Shown one piece after another: positions 1 through 8,615 of a stretch of DNA of 64,000 nt; position 1 is the first letter of the stretch, and every line of letters begins with the position of its first letter. Below the pieces are notes generated by a model that was not told the DNA's origin, did not search any database, and worked only from the letters and a program-made list of their open reading frames with translations. A program made the position numbers and the translations under genes. This DNA is from Lactiplantibacillus daoliensis (lineage in GTDB: Bacteria > Bacillota > Bacilli > Lactobacillales > Lactobacillaceae): assembly GCF_005405005.1 (NCBI RefSeq), contig NZ_BJDH01000001.1, forward strand, positions 186,001 to 250,000, read 5' to 3'.

Positions 1-1142
1 TCAGTGCTAAATTTGCGACACTGACCCAAGGCTCATTCTTTTTATCAGCTGGCTTCTTAGGACTTTTTATTGGCTCGCTCGTTGCTGCCTTCCTTGGCGA
101 TTTTTATGGTCGACGGCGAGCCTATCAGCTTAACCTACTTCTGTTTGGCGTCTTTACCTTATTAGGATCATTGGCACCAAACATTTACATATTAATTGGC
201 CTGCGATTAGTTGCTGCTATCGGTCTAGGTGCCGAAGCAGTGACGGGTTACGCGGTCATCAATGAGTTTGCACCAGTAAAATCACGTGGTAAATGGAGTG
301 GCGCAATGGCCGTCATTGCCAACCTAGGAGCCCCAGTGGGATTACTTCTCAGCACTTTTCTAATTGCGCCATTCGGTTGGCGCGCAATGTTTATCACCAT
401 TGGGATCTTCGCAATTCTGTTGTGGATTGCCCGTCGGCATTTTCCAGAGTCACCACGTTGGTTAATTACCCAAGGTCGGACAGCCGAAGCAGCCACTATC
501 ATCCATCAATTAGAACGTAATGGCAGCTATGAGTCGTCCTCTACTACTGACAACGTCGCTTCCAGTCAGATTAGCAAGACCCGTGGACTATTTGTCGGCA
601 TTGTGGCTGTCTCCGCAGCATTAGTTTGTCAGTATACCTTCACCTCTTGGGCACCAACCTTACTTGTTCGTCAGGGTATCAACATCGTTCATTCCATCGG
701 TTTTTCAGCGTTAATGATGGTTGGTGCTCCTTGTGGCGCTTTATTGGGCGGACTGTTAGTTGATCGTATCGGTCGTAAATGGACAATTACCCCCAGCTTT
801 TTGCTTGTCGCAATTTTGGGATTATTTTATGCACACCAAAGTACAGCTAGTGGGACAGTCATTACTGGTTTTCTACTCACGATGATGATGTATGTCTTGA
901 TTGCTAGTATTCTATCCGTCTATGTTTCTGAACTCTTTGAAACCAGTTTCCGTTTTCGTGGTGTTGGCTATGCCAATGCCGTTGGTAAATTGCTTAGCAC
1001 CTTGACGCCCTACCTCGTTGCCTTAATTTTAATAACGTTCAATCCTAGCTTCATCTTTTACATTATCGCAGCCGTAGCGGTGTTTGCCGCACTGGTTGTA
1101 GGCCTATTTGGTCCCGAGACTAAACAACGAGTCATTCATTAA
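1..1142 (+). CDS. MFS transporter, sugar-porter-like (5' end outside window)
   Basis: The frame is open from base 3, so the N-terminus lies outside the window and the first visible codons are already in a membrane segment. A loop with GDFYGRRR (codons near base 108) is the MFS motif between TM2 and TM3, and FPESPRW near base 445 is a motif typical of sugar-porter-like MFS members after TM6. About ten hydrophobic segments are visible. It should be a plasma-membrane secondary transporter; the substrate cannot be read from sequence. A strong hairpin terminator follows at 1243. No co-transcribed neighbour is visible downstream. Confidence 0.85.
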   Translation, partial: SAKFATLTQGSFFLSAGFLGLFIGSLVAAFLGDFYGRRRAYQLNLLLFGVFTLLGSLAPNIYILIGLRLVAAIGLGAEAVTGYAVINEFAPVKSRGKWSGAMAVIANLGAPVGLLLSTFLIAPFGWRAMFITIGIFAILLWIARRHFPESPRWLITQGRTAEAATIIHQLERNGSYESSSTTDNVASSQISKTRGLFVGIVAVSAALVCQYTFTSWAPTLLVRQGINIVHSIGFSALMMVGAPCGALLGGLLVDRIGRKWTITPSFLLVAILGLFYAHQSTASGTVITGFLLTMMMYVLIASILSVYVSELFETSFRFRGVGYANAVGKLLSTLTPYLVALILITFNPSFIFYIIAAVAVFAALVVGLFGPETKQRVIH

Positions 1143-1242
1143 AAACAACTTTAAAACAGTCCTATAAATGAGCTTATGATCAACTTAGCTTTACCCAGTA
1201 ATTTGGTTGATAAATAACCGTTAACTTAGTCATCACTAAAGC

Positions 1243-1306
1243 ACCGGTCAACAATTAGAATGTTTTCTCAACACTTACATTCTGATTGTTGGCCGGTATT
1301 TTTTGT
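1243..1306 (+). terminator. Rho-independent terminator after the MFS gene
   Basis: A 20-bp imperfect stem (1243-1262 with 1277-1297) is followed by a T-rich run. It explains part of the gene-free stretch 1143-1469; the remainder before the second hairpin shows nothing recognisable. Confidence 0.85.
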
Positions 1307-1409
1307 TTTAAATCATGTCACACTCAACTTGATTAGAAAACAAAGGCCTCGAAAAGTTATTTCAACTGGTGCTGCATCTCAATTGCTCATAATCACCAAT
1401 GAAAGACAA

Positions 1410-1457
1410 AGAATCTGTAATAATTGACCAAAAAATTAGTCAATTATTACAGATTCT
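1410..1457 (-). terminator. Hairpin terminator of the efflux MFS gene
   Basis: A perfect 19-bp inverted repeat (1410-1428 and 1439-1457) with a 10-nt loop lies just past the stop codon of the minus-strand MFS gene. The T run on the minus strand is modest, so termination strength is uncertain. Confidence 0.7.
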
Positions 1458-1469
1458 TATTGATTGTCT

Positions 1470-2675
1470 TTAGTCTTCACAATCCTCAGGTGTCTCATTT
1501 TCAACTGGTCGCGCTAGCCAAATCAAGCCGGCTAATAAGACCAAACTAACGACGACCATCAAAGCACCAAAAACTGGTGTCCACGCTAAACCGAATTGAG
1601 TTGTCACTTGACCCCCAATCCCCGAACCCAGCGCAATTCCAACATTAAAAGCGGAAATATTCAACGCCGATGCCATGGTAATATCTTGTGGCGTATGAAC
1701 TTCGGCCAACTGAACAATGTAGAGTTGTAGCCCCGGCACATTCATGAATGCAAAGATTCCCATCGCCAAAACGGTGAATAAGCCCAACCAATGACTGTGT
1801 GCCGTGAATGCCAGCACGAGTAATGTGATCAATAAACCGACAAACATTTTAAACAAAGCTACTAACGGGCGCTTATTTGCCCAGCGGCCACCAAGCGTAT
1901 TACCCAGCGCAACCATCAGTCCGTAAACGACTAGAATCACAACTACCGCACTGGCTGACCAACCCATCGATTGTTCCAATAATGGTGAAAGGTACGTGTA
2001 CGCCACAAAGGTTCCGCCGTAACCGAGTGCGGTGACTAATAATGCCAATAATAATTGTGGATTCGTCAACACGCGGAGAATACCACGTGCCGTGGCTTTT
2101 ACAGGTAATGGCAAATGACGTGGGATTAACCAATAATCCGCTAATAAGCCTAGAACACCGATGGCACTAATAAAGATAAATGACCAACGCCAGCCACCAA
2201 GCTGACCAATCATGGTCCCCAAAGGTACTCCAGTCACCGTCGCAACGGTCAAGCCAGTAAACATGACGGCGATTGCAGAAGCTCGTTTTTCTGGCGCAAC
2301 GACATCCGCCGCAATCACTGACGCGACGGTCATGAAGATTCCGTGTGCTAACGCGGCAACGATTCGGCCAAGTAATAAAACATTGAAAGTTGGGGCTACC
2401 GCTGCTAATAAATTTCCAACAATAAATAGTCCCATGATCAACATCATCAAGCGATGCCGATTCAAACGACCAGTTAATAATGTCATGACAGGTGCCCCCA
2501 CCATGATTCCCAACGCATAAACCGAAACGGTCAGGCCCGCTTGCGCTAAATCAATATGAAAACTGCTGACTAACATCGGCATTAAGCCGACACTAATAAA
2601 TTCCGTGGAGCCAATCGCAAACGCGCTAATCGCGAGTGCCAAGAGCGTCCAGGTTGGATTAACTTTTTTACTCAT
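1470..2675 (-). CDS. MFS efflux transporter (DHA1, AraJ/YdhP-like)
   Basis: 401 residues with twelve predicted membrane helices. The N-terminal GSTEF stretch near residue 23 and the PVMTLLTGR loop near residue 63 match the drug:H+ antiporter-1 group that includes AraJ, SotB and YdhP. It probably exports small toxic compounds or sugars. The ATG is preceded by AAGGAGG at good spacing. The gene is divergent from an HxlR-family regulator, and the shared 130-bp region carries an inverted repeat over the promoter, a usual arrangement for an inducible efflux pump. The substrate is unknown. Family assignment is firm, and the link to the regulator is inference from position. Confidence 0.88.
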   Translation of the reverse strand: MSKKVNPTWTLLALAISAFAIGSTEFISVGLMPMLVSSFHIDLAQAGLTVSVYALGIMVGAPVMTLLTGRLNRHRLMMLIMGLFIVGNLLAAVAPTFNVLLLGRIVAALAHGIFMTVASVIAADVVAPEKRASAIAVMFTGLTVATVTGVPLGTMIGQLGGWRWSFIFISAIGVLGLLADYWLIPRHLPLPVKATARGILRVLTNPQLLLALLVTALGYGGTFVAYTYLSPLLEQSMGWSASAVVVILVVYGLMVALGNTLGGRWANKRPLVALFKMFVGLLITLLVLAFTAHSHWLGLFTVLAMGIFAFMNVPGLQLYIVQLAEVHTPQDITMASALNISAFNVGIALGSGIGGQVTTQFGLAWTPVFGALMVVVSLVLLAGLIWLARPVENETPEDCED

Positions 2676-2690
2676 TTAAACTTCCTCCTT

Positions 2691-2747
2691 GTACTTGCTA
2701 ACGTGATAAATAATGATTATACTAGCAAGTAACTTAAGAACAAGTAC
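2691..2747. promoter_or_regulatory. Divergent promoter region with inverted-repeat operator
   Basis: TACTTGCTA at 2692-2700 is mirrored by TAGCAAGTA at 2723-2731, and a third CAAGTAC lies at 2741-2747. On the minus strand TTGTTC and TATAAT are spaced 16 nt, and the right arm falls between them. HxlR proteins bind short inverted repeats of this sort, so this is the likely operator for the efflux gene and the regulator. Confidence 0.55.
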
Positions 2748-2804
2748 CGACTTTAAAGTGGTATACCCACTAAAAAGTAAGTATCAATACGGAGGTTATC
2801 TTAA

Positions 2805-3187
2805 ATGCCTGAAAAAACTTATCAAATCGGCGTGGAAGCAACAATGGAAGTCATTGGTGGTAAATGGAAGTCATTGGTGGTAAATGGAAGTCGATTATTC
2901 TGTGCCATCTGCGGTTAAAGCCCATGCGGACCAGCGAGCTTGAACGCGCCATCCCACAAATTTCACAAAAAATGTTAGTCCAGCAGTTGCGTGAACTGGA
3001 AGCCGCCAACATTGTTGACCGCCACGTTTACCAAGAAGTACCACCACGCGTAGATTACCGACTAACTGAATATGGTCACAGCTTATCTGGCGTACTCCAT
3101 GACTTATGTGTTTGGGGTGAAGAAAATATCGATTTGCGGCGTGAACAAGGCGAAGAAATTACGTTGCTGCATCGAGACGATTTATAA
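2805..3187 (+). pseudogene. HxlR-family regulator disrupted by a 20-bp tandem duplication
   Basis: The start is ATG 2805 behind GGAGG. The ancestral protein would be about 120 residues with a winged helix (VIGGKWK, then LRLKPMRTSELERAI, QISQKMLVQQLRELE, and the wing PRVDYRLTEYG). A 20-bp unit occurs twice in tandem at 2844-2863 and 2864-2883, so the frame from 2805 is shifted and ends at 2916-2918 after 37 codons. The remaining 107-residue frame can start only at ATG 2864, inside the second unit, with a weak GGTGG upstream. It would lack just the first 13 residues. The copy could be dead, partly active through re-initiation, or switchable by loss of one repeat. Confidence 0.8.
2844..2883 (+). 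repeat. Perfect 20-bp tandem duplication inside the hxlR-type gene
   Basis: Two identical 20-bp units abut. The normal gene already carries a 10-bp direct repeat (AATGGAAGTC) spaced 20 bp, which gives a simple route to duplication and to its reversal by slipped-strand pairing. Confidence 0.9.
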
Positions 3188-3360
3188 GACCCACTTGTTT
3201 GTCTAATAATCAATTACGTCGGTAAATGACACTTTAATGCTAATTAAATTAATTATTTACATTTTTATTTTCAGTGTGTCCATTTTAATTTTCAAGTTTT
3301 TTCATTAGTGTGATATTATATGTATGTTCAGGAATAAATTAATTTTATGGGGGATTTTTA

Positions 3361-4122
3361 ATGGAACTACCAAAAAGTGGTACTCAAATCAAAACTGATC
3401 GTATTTTAGTAAAGGAAAATATTATTAGATTTGAAAATGTTACTTTAAATCTAAATAATGTCGCACAAGTCAACACTGGAAAAGTCAAAATACAAATTCC
3501 TATTATTCCACTTATAATTACTGCTGTTATTGGTCTCATCCTTTTAAAATTTACTGCAATGTTCGGTATTATCGTGTTATTAGCAATAGCAGGATACTCT
3601 TATTATTTATATAATGCTTCACAGAATTCTGATCACTATTTAACCTTTATTTTAAACAGTGGCACAATCTATAGAATCTCAGTGAAGGATGTAGATTTTC
3701 TTAATACAATACAGGATTATATTGAAAAAAGCTTCAATCATGATGTTAATGGATCATATACCATTAACATCGATAAAAAAGTAATCAATGGTACCAATAT
3801 TGATAATGGCAACGGAGCTATCATTGGCCAACAAAATGTTGCCGACCATCAAAGTACAGTCAATGCGTCTGCGGTCAACAATACAACGATTAACTGGTCA
3901 AAAGTAAGTAACGAAATTCAACAAAATCTGAAAAGTTTTCCCGAAAACAGTGATGAACATCAAGCCCTAGAAAACTTACTTTCTGCAAGTCAACTTTCTG
4001 ATGAAACAAAAGTTCAACAAGTGCTCCACCGTTTTAAAAACATCTTCACATCTGATTTTTGTAAAGATATTTTTAGCAACACAGTAGCAGGCTGGATACT
4101 CCATCTACTCAATATCGGTTAA
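3361..4122 (+). CDS. Membrane protein of unknown function (DUF6232-like?)
   Basis: 253 residues, AT-rich relative to the housekeeping genes. The N-terminal 50 residues are polar, two hydrophobic segments lie near residues 50-68 and 70-87, and the rest is soluble. Residues 130-180 are rich in Asn, Gly and Ile (repeats such as IDNGNGAIIG), suggesting a short beta-helical or amyloid-like linker before a helical C-terminal part. The layout recalls DUF6232 proteins, but I cannot confirm the family. The ATG follows GGGGGA at six bases. It stands alone between the broken regulator and a strong terminator at 4247. No function is assigned. Confidence 0.6.
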   Translation: MELPKSGTQIKTDRILVKENIIRFENVTLNLNNVAQVNTGKVKIQIPIIPLIITAVIGLILLKFTAMFGIIVLLAIAGYSYYLYNASQNSDHYLTFILNSGTIYRISVKDVDFLNTIQDYIEKSFNHDVNGSYTINIDKKVINGTNIDNGNGAIIGQQNVADHQSTVNASAVNNTTINWSKVSNEIQQNLKSFPENSDEHQALENLLSASQLSDETKVQQVLHRFKNIFTSDFCKDIFSNTVAGWILHLLNIG

Positions 4123-4246
4123 CACATTCCGTCATGTCAATTCTATTTTAAATTTCCAATGAATCACCTCATTACTCTCATGATTTCAAGAACTAGTCAT
4201 TAAAATACTTATTTCTAGAAGCAGCTGTAAAACAATTCCTTAAATT

Positions 4247-4295
4247 AAATGCAGGTCATAGAAAATCTTCAGGTTTTCTATGACCTGCATTTTGA
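4247..4295. terminator. Strong bidirectional hairpin terminator
   Basis: A perfect 19-bp stem (4247-4265 with 4274-4292) with A- and T-rich flanks lies downstream of the orphan membrane protein gene. Confidence 0.85.
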
Positions 4296-4352
4296 TATGA
4301 CAGATTTACAGTTAAAGTGGACAAATGATCAGAATAATTCACTATAACCTAT

Positions 4353-4520
4353 ATCATCATCTTAAAGGGTCGTAAATATCTACCTTTCAATACTAGTCTA
4401 AATCGATCCTATTCAACGATCACCAAACACATTAGATGTTCAAAAACCATTATCTCTCGTGAAGTTGGTCAAATAGTTGGTACAAGGAAAATTATAAACG
4501 ACGGTTACTTACAGGTCTGA
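4353..4520 (+). mobile_element. IS30-like transposase N-terminal remnant
   Basis: One frame reads LKGRKYLPFNTSLNRS from 4362 and continues STITKHIRCSKTIISREVGQ. The second part matches the helix-turn-helix that opens IS30-family transposases, where a CSKxTISREI-type motif is usual. There is no start, no catalytic DDE region and no terminal inverted repeat, so only a fossil is left. It lies beside decayed genes in an AT-rich stretch, which fits past insertion activity. Similarity was judged by eye. Confidence 0.45.
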
Positions 4521-4549
4521 GGCTAAGAATATCTTCACCAGGAAAATAA

Positions 4550-5037
4550 CTATTTGTCACAGTCTGACATAATCGTCCACGTAAGACCTAGGTAGAAAAA
4601 GTACAAGTTAACTTTAACAATTCCTTTTTGCCGTGAAAAGTATAGTATTACGTCAACCTCTAACATACATTTTGCTTGCACAATCGACTTGTTCACCATC
4701 AAAATTTCATATTGTGAATCACCTGGATATTCATTCACGTCCAAGTGATGCCAACACCACACTTGAAACCATTTAGCCATTCATGATTAAGCAACTCAAA
4801 AGTAATTTTATGTTGCCACCCATCTTCATTCTTTTCAACACATGTATTGCCTTCAAAAGTGTCAACTTCTATGGAGACAAAATGGTTTTCAATAATATAG
4901 TACAACCACCGATCATTTTCATTGGTATCCAAATCAAGCCCTTGTACCTTACCCCATGGGTTAAAATTAGTTTTCATCATATCACTAATGATCAATTTCT
5001 TTTCTGGTATCAATCGATAACACTCTTCAACCGGTTA
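4550..5037 (-). pseudogene. Frameshifted and truncated hypothetical gene
   Basis: Reading leftwards from a stop at 5035-5037, one frame gives a plausible soluble protein (PEKKLIISDMMKTNF, later ITFELLNHEWLNGF) ending at 4735. A second frame overlapping it continues HHLDVNEYPGDSQYEILMVN down to 4550. The two halves look like one protein split by a frameshift near 4750-4790. The upstream part has no good start: the only options are TTG at 5013 or nothing, so the N-terminus is also missing. I do not recognise the family. The gene-free stretch to the right, up to 5389, holds no other gene. Confidence 0.5.
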
Positions 5038-5389
5038 TAACTCCTATATTTTCTTACAAAGTTCATTCATTAATGATTAAAAATAGACGTGAATTTACAC
5101 AGTCAGCCCGACAGCTGCTACAATTACTCTAAGTATGAACTCCCACCAGCTGATGGGACACACCAGCTGGTATAACCGTTTCATTGAACTTTGGACATTC
5201 TTCATATGAACATACATTGTAGCCAATATTTTCAAGGAATTATCCTCCTGTTTTTATTTACTTTCTGAAGTTCGAATTGAGGACACATCCGATAAAATCG
5301 CATAAATACAACCCAACTTGACAGCTATCAAGTTATTTAATAACAAGTGTCTTTATACTTAAGTCATCAAATAAGAAGAGGTGGGCCAC

Positions 5390-5674
5390 ATGACAACAGT
5401 TAAAGCCTATTTAGACACACATTATGATAAATTAGATTTTTATACGCACGCCATCACCAACGCGCATGGTCAAAATCATCCCGAAGTTTTTGCGGTACGT
5501 GATCAATACATTAAGCTGCGCACGGATGTAAAAGCTCATCAACGGTTAGACGCTAATTTTGATGAACTACGCCGGACAACTCATAATTACGCAATTCCAA
5601 ATGACGTGTGCACTGTATTTAAAGCAACCTACCAGATGCTTGCTCAAGCTGATAAACTGAATGCGTCGGCCTAA
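5390..5674 (+). CDS. Short RIC/ScdA-like protein (Fe-S repair family, abbreviated)
   Basis: 94 residues from ATG 5390, chosen because AGAGGTG lies six bases upstream; a GTG at 5381 falls inside that ribosome-binding site. NHPEVFAVRDQY and the C-terminal NYAIPNDVCTVFKATYQML resemble parts of the hemerythrin-like RIC (ScdA/YtfE) proteins that repair iron-sulfur clusters after nitrosative damage. RIC proteins are normally over 200 residues and end in HxHLENxxLFP, supplying iron ligands. That tail is absent here, so iron binding is doubtful. It may be a specialised small member or a degenerate one. A weak TTGACA promoter-like sequence lies near 5318, and a hairpin follows the stop. Confidence 0.5.
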   Translation: MTTVKAYLDTHYDKLDFYTHAITNAHGQNHPEVFAVRDQYIKLRTDVKAHQRLDANFDELRRTTHNYAIPNDVCTVFKATYQMLAQADKLNASA

Positions 5675-5680
5675 GACACG

Positions 5681-5716
5681 AAAAGCCACACCATTTCTAT
5701 GGATGTGACTTTTTGT
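5681..5716. terminator. Hairpin terminator between convergent genes
   Basis: An imperfect stem (AAAAGCCACA paired with TGTGACTTTTT) follows the RIC-like gene and faces nadC. Confidence 0.6.
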
Positions 5717-5764
5717 GATTCATATTGTATAAGTTAAATTCGTTTCAGATAACGCTAAGACTTT

Positions 5765-6601
5765 TTATTCTGCTTCAATTTCTATCGCCAAATCCAAGGC
5801 AGTCACACTATGGGTTAAATAGCCCAGCGAGATGTAATCGACCCCAGTATGCGCATATTGTGCCAATGTTGCCGGCGTAATGCCACCCGACACTTCCACT
5901 TTGATTGGTGCAGGAATCAATTGTCGCCATGCTTTCACCGTCGCAGGCGTTTGATTATCAATCATAATCATCTCCACGTGACTAGCTACTGCGGCCTCCA
6001 ACTGTTCTTCGGTTTCAGCTTCGACCTCGATAATTTTGGTGGGACCAATCAGGTTACGCAATTGTTGGACCGTAGCTGATAAGTCATCAATTAGCGCCCA
6101 ATGATTGTCTTTAATCATCACTGCATCATCCAAACCAAATCGATGATTCTGACCGCCACCAATGACAACGGCCGCTTTATCAAATTGACGTAAGCCGGGT
6201 AACGTTTTACGCGTATCCAAAACGGCGATACTAGCATCGTTCAAAGTTTCAATCGCGGCATGCGTCGTGGTCGCAATCCCACCCATACGTTGCATCAAAT
6301 TAAGCAGCACCCGTTCACCAGCTAATAGTTCAGCAATTGGTGCCGTAATCCGACCAATGATCGTCCCAGCTTCAACCTGCGACCCGTCAGCGACCAGCTG
6401 TTCGTACTGACTATCCTCACTTAACGCTTGCAACACAACCGATGGAATCACTTGTCCAGCAATCACCCCAGCTTGTCGTGCCACAATATCGCCAGTGACG
6501 CGCCGATTAGGTAACGTCAACGTGCTTAAATCACCACGGCCGATGTCTTCAGCCAAGAAATTTTTGATTGCCGGTTCAATTTGTCTAGGAGTGAGCCTCA
6601 C
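5765..6601 (-). CDS. nadC: Nicotinate-nucleotide diphosphorylase (quinolinate phosphoribosyltransferase)
   Basis: It converts quinolinate and PRPP to nicotinate mononucleotide, CO2 and pyrophosphate. The family signatures are LLNLMQRMGGIAT, DTRKTLPGLR, GGGQNHRFGL and the IKDNH loop, with VEVSGGI near the C-terminus. I set the start at GTG 6601 (278 residues, the usual family length) because AAGAAGG lies just upstream; a longer frame to 6646 would add 15 unlikely residues. The start overlaps the end of the upstream transporter gene by 17 bases, which implies coupled translation. No nadA or nadB is seen in this window, so the enzyme may serve quinolinate taken up from outside. Confidence 0.93.
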   Translation of the reverse strand: MRLTPRQIEPAIKNFLAEDIGRGDLSTLTLPNRRVTGDIVARQAGVIAGQVIPSVVLQALSEDSQYEQLVADGSQVEAGTIIGRITAPIAELLAGERVLLNLMQRMGGIATTTHAAIETLNDASIAVLDTRKTLPGLRQFDKAAVVIGGGQNHRFGLDDAVMIKDNHWALIDDLSATVQQLRNLIGPTKIIEVEAETEEQLEAAVASHVEMIMIDNQTPATVKAWRQLIPAPIKVEVSGGITPATLAQYAHTGVDYISLGYLTHSVTALDLAIEIEAE

Positions 6602-7784
6602 CGCTAACACCTTCTTTACGCTGTGCATCGACATCTTGAATTCCAAAGGTTAAGATTGCGATTCCTAATAATAGTAGGACAACGAAAATCCCAAAGATCC
6701 CAGTTAAAGGTGTCTTCATTTGTAATAAGAGTCCGACCACGTATGGCCCAATCATGGCGCCAACTCGGCCGATTGATTGCGCCGCACCCATCCCCGTACC
6801 ACGGATGGCTTGTGGAAATTGACTTGGTGTCAAAGCGATTAAAGTTCCCCAAGCGCCTAAGTCAAAGAATGACAACCAAGCACCGCTCATTAGGACTGCA
6901 AAGTTACTGCTAGCTAAACTAAATGCCAACGCACTCACAATCGTCCCACTCAAATAAATCGTTAAGACCGATTTACGACTGATTTTGCCCATCAAGTAGG
7001 CGGCCAAATAATAACCAGGTAATTGTGCTAAGCTCATTAACAAAGTGTAGCTAAAGCTATGCACGATTGAAAAACCGCGCATCACTAGGAGGCTTGGTAA
7101 CCACAAGAACATCCCGTAATAAGTCAACATCACGATAAACCAAAGACTCCCTAATAACAGCGTCTTTTGTCGAAATACTGGTGTCCGCCATAAAACTTTA
7201 TACGATGGTCGCGTTTGTGGTTCAATCGGTGTGTCAGGTAAATGACGCCGTAACAGCAACGTGTACAAAATTGTTGCCACCGTAATTAAGACCGTCATAC
7301 GCCAGCCAATGAATGGCATGACCCAGAAAGCTAACAGTGATGCTACAATCCAGCCAATGGCCCAAAAACTATCTGCCAACACTAACATTTTTGACCGTTG
7401 CGTTCCTTGGTAACTATCCGCAACTAATGTCGCCGCCACTGGAAGTTCGCCCCCAAGACCAATCCCAGTGATAAAACGAACTACAATAAATGCAGTGATA
7501 TTTGGCGTAACCGTTAATAATAAATTACCAATTGAAAATAACGCTAACGTCAAGATCAACACATGCTTACGGCCAATCCGGTCGGCCATTGCCCCACAGA
7601 TCATTGCTCCCACGACCATCCCCATCGAAGTCGTGGCACCAACTAATCCCAATTGTGCCGACGCTAAATGCCATTCTGTTTTAATCAGTGGCATGATAAA
7701 AGACAACATTGCGACATCCATCGCGTCAAATAACCAGGCTGTCCCAATGATTGCTAACAACCGGTACTTCTTCAATAATTGCAT
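6585..7784 (-). CDS. niaP: NiaP-like MFS transporter (niacin or related pyridine acid)
   Basis: 399 residues with twelve membrane helices. The opening WLFDAMDVAMLSFI, the loop ADRIGRKHVLI and GIGLGGELPVAATLV agree closely with the NiaP (YceI) group of niacin importers. The ATG at 7784 follows GGGGGA, and a TTG one codon earlier is less likely. Its 3' end overlaps nadC, so both are co-transcribed. This pairing suggests uptake of quinolinate or nicotinate feeding NAD synthesis. AAAGTATAAAGTACTTT-like dyad symmetry near 7808-7826 overlaps the promoter region and could be an operator. The exact substrate is inference. Confidence 0.8.
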   Translation of the reverse strand: MQLLKKYRLLAIIGTAWLFDAMDVAMLSFIMPLIKTEWHLASAQLGLVGATTSMGMVVGAMICGAMADRIGRKHVLILTLALFSIGNLLLTVTPNITAFIVVRFITGIGLGGELPVAATLVADSYQGTQRSKMLVLADSFWAIGWIVASLLAFWVMPFIGWRMTVLITVATILYTLLLRRHLPDTPIEPQTRPSYKVLWRTPVFRQKTLLLGSLWFIVMLTYYGMFLWLPSLLVMRGFSIVHSFSYTLLMSLAQLPGYYLAAYLMGKISRKSVLTIYLSGTIVSALAFSLASSNFAVLMSGAWLSFFDLGAWGTLIALTPSQFPQAIRGTGMGAAQSIGRVGAMIGPYVVGLLLQMKTPLTGIFGIFVVLLLLGIAILTFGIQDVDAQRKEGVSGEAHS

Positions 7785-7996
7785 CAAAAATCCCCCAAAT
7801 TATAATAAAAGTACTTTATACTTTTATTGATTTAAAAAATAAAGGCCAATATGACCTTCATCTTCTTGTATTATAAGGTACTCATTTTTGGTGGTAATGT
7901 CAATATGGAATATTGCATTCTGTAAACTTTTCTTAGTTAGTAAGCATACTCTACTAAAAAGGGGAGATTATTATAGCCAATTTTCTGAAACCTTCA

Positions 7997-8543
7997 TTAA
8001 TGAAAATTCACATGTGGCTTTGAAGCTTTAAGTAAATCTGGATACATCGCATCATAGCGTCGTCCATCAATCATTTTAATGCTCATCATCCAATATTATT
8101 TATCATCCGTTCCTTCAAAATCCCAAGAAAGTTCATAAACTTTTCCGACAGTTCCAGCCGGTAAGAAAACCGGTGCTGAATTTAAGACCTCATCTTTTTG
8201 CAGCCATTGATATGCTTCTAGTGACTTGATCAATTCAAACTGTTGATTTTCGGTGTCCAACCATGTTTCTTGAAAAATTTGAGCTGCTGCAACCGCAGTA
8301 TGATATTCATCATTCGTTAACCAGTGAGCAACTTTTTTTCAAACTACTAAACGCTACAAGATACTCATCATCGGGGCCACTAGCGATTCTTACCCAACCT
8401 TGTAAAAAGAACGCTTCAGCTCGTCTATCCACAATTTTTCCTAGTAGGTTTTTACCAATTTGAAAAGAATCCGTATCATCCTTTTGAGCCACTGTAACAA
8501 CCGTGACTGGTTCACTCAAACGAAAGTATGTTTCTTTACACAT
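7997..8543 (-). pseudogene. Decayed hypothetical gene (poly-A frameshift plus in-frame stop)
   Basis: ATG 8543 has GGAGG upstream and opens a soluble protein (MCKETYFRLSEPVTVVTVAQ). At 8333-8339 a run of seven A on the coding strand shifts the frame. Removing one A continues it as VAHWLTNDEYHTAVAAAQIF through GKVYELSWDFEGTDDK. A TAA at 8096-8098 then stops it, but the same frame goes on with YWMMSIKMIDGRRYDAMYP to a second stop at 7997. The intact protein would be about 178 residues. I do not recognise the family. Two independent lesions argue that it is dead, not a sequencing slip. Confidence 0.6.
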
Positions 8544-8615
8544 TATCAATTTGCCTCCAGAAAAGCAATATAAATAGGCCTTGTAACAACTTTTCCAGTC
8601 TCTGTTAATCTACAC

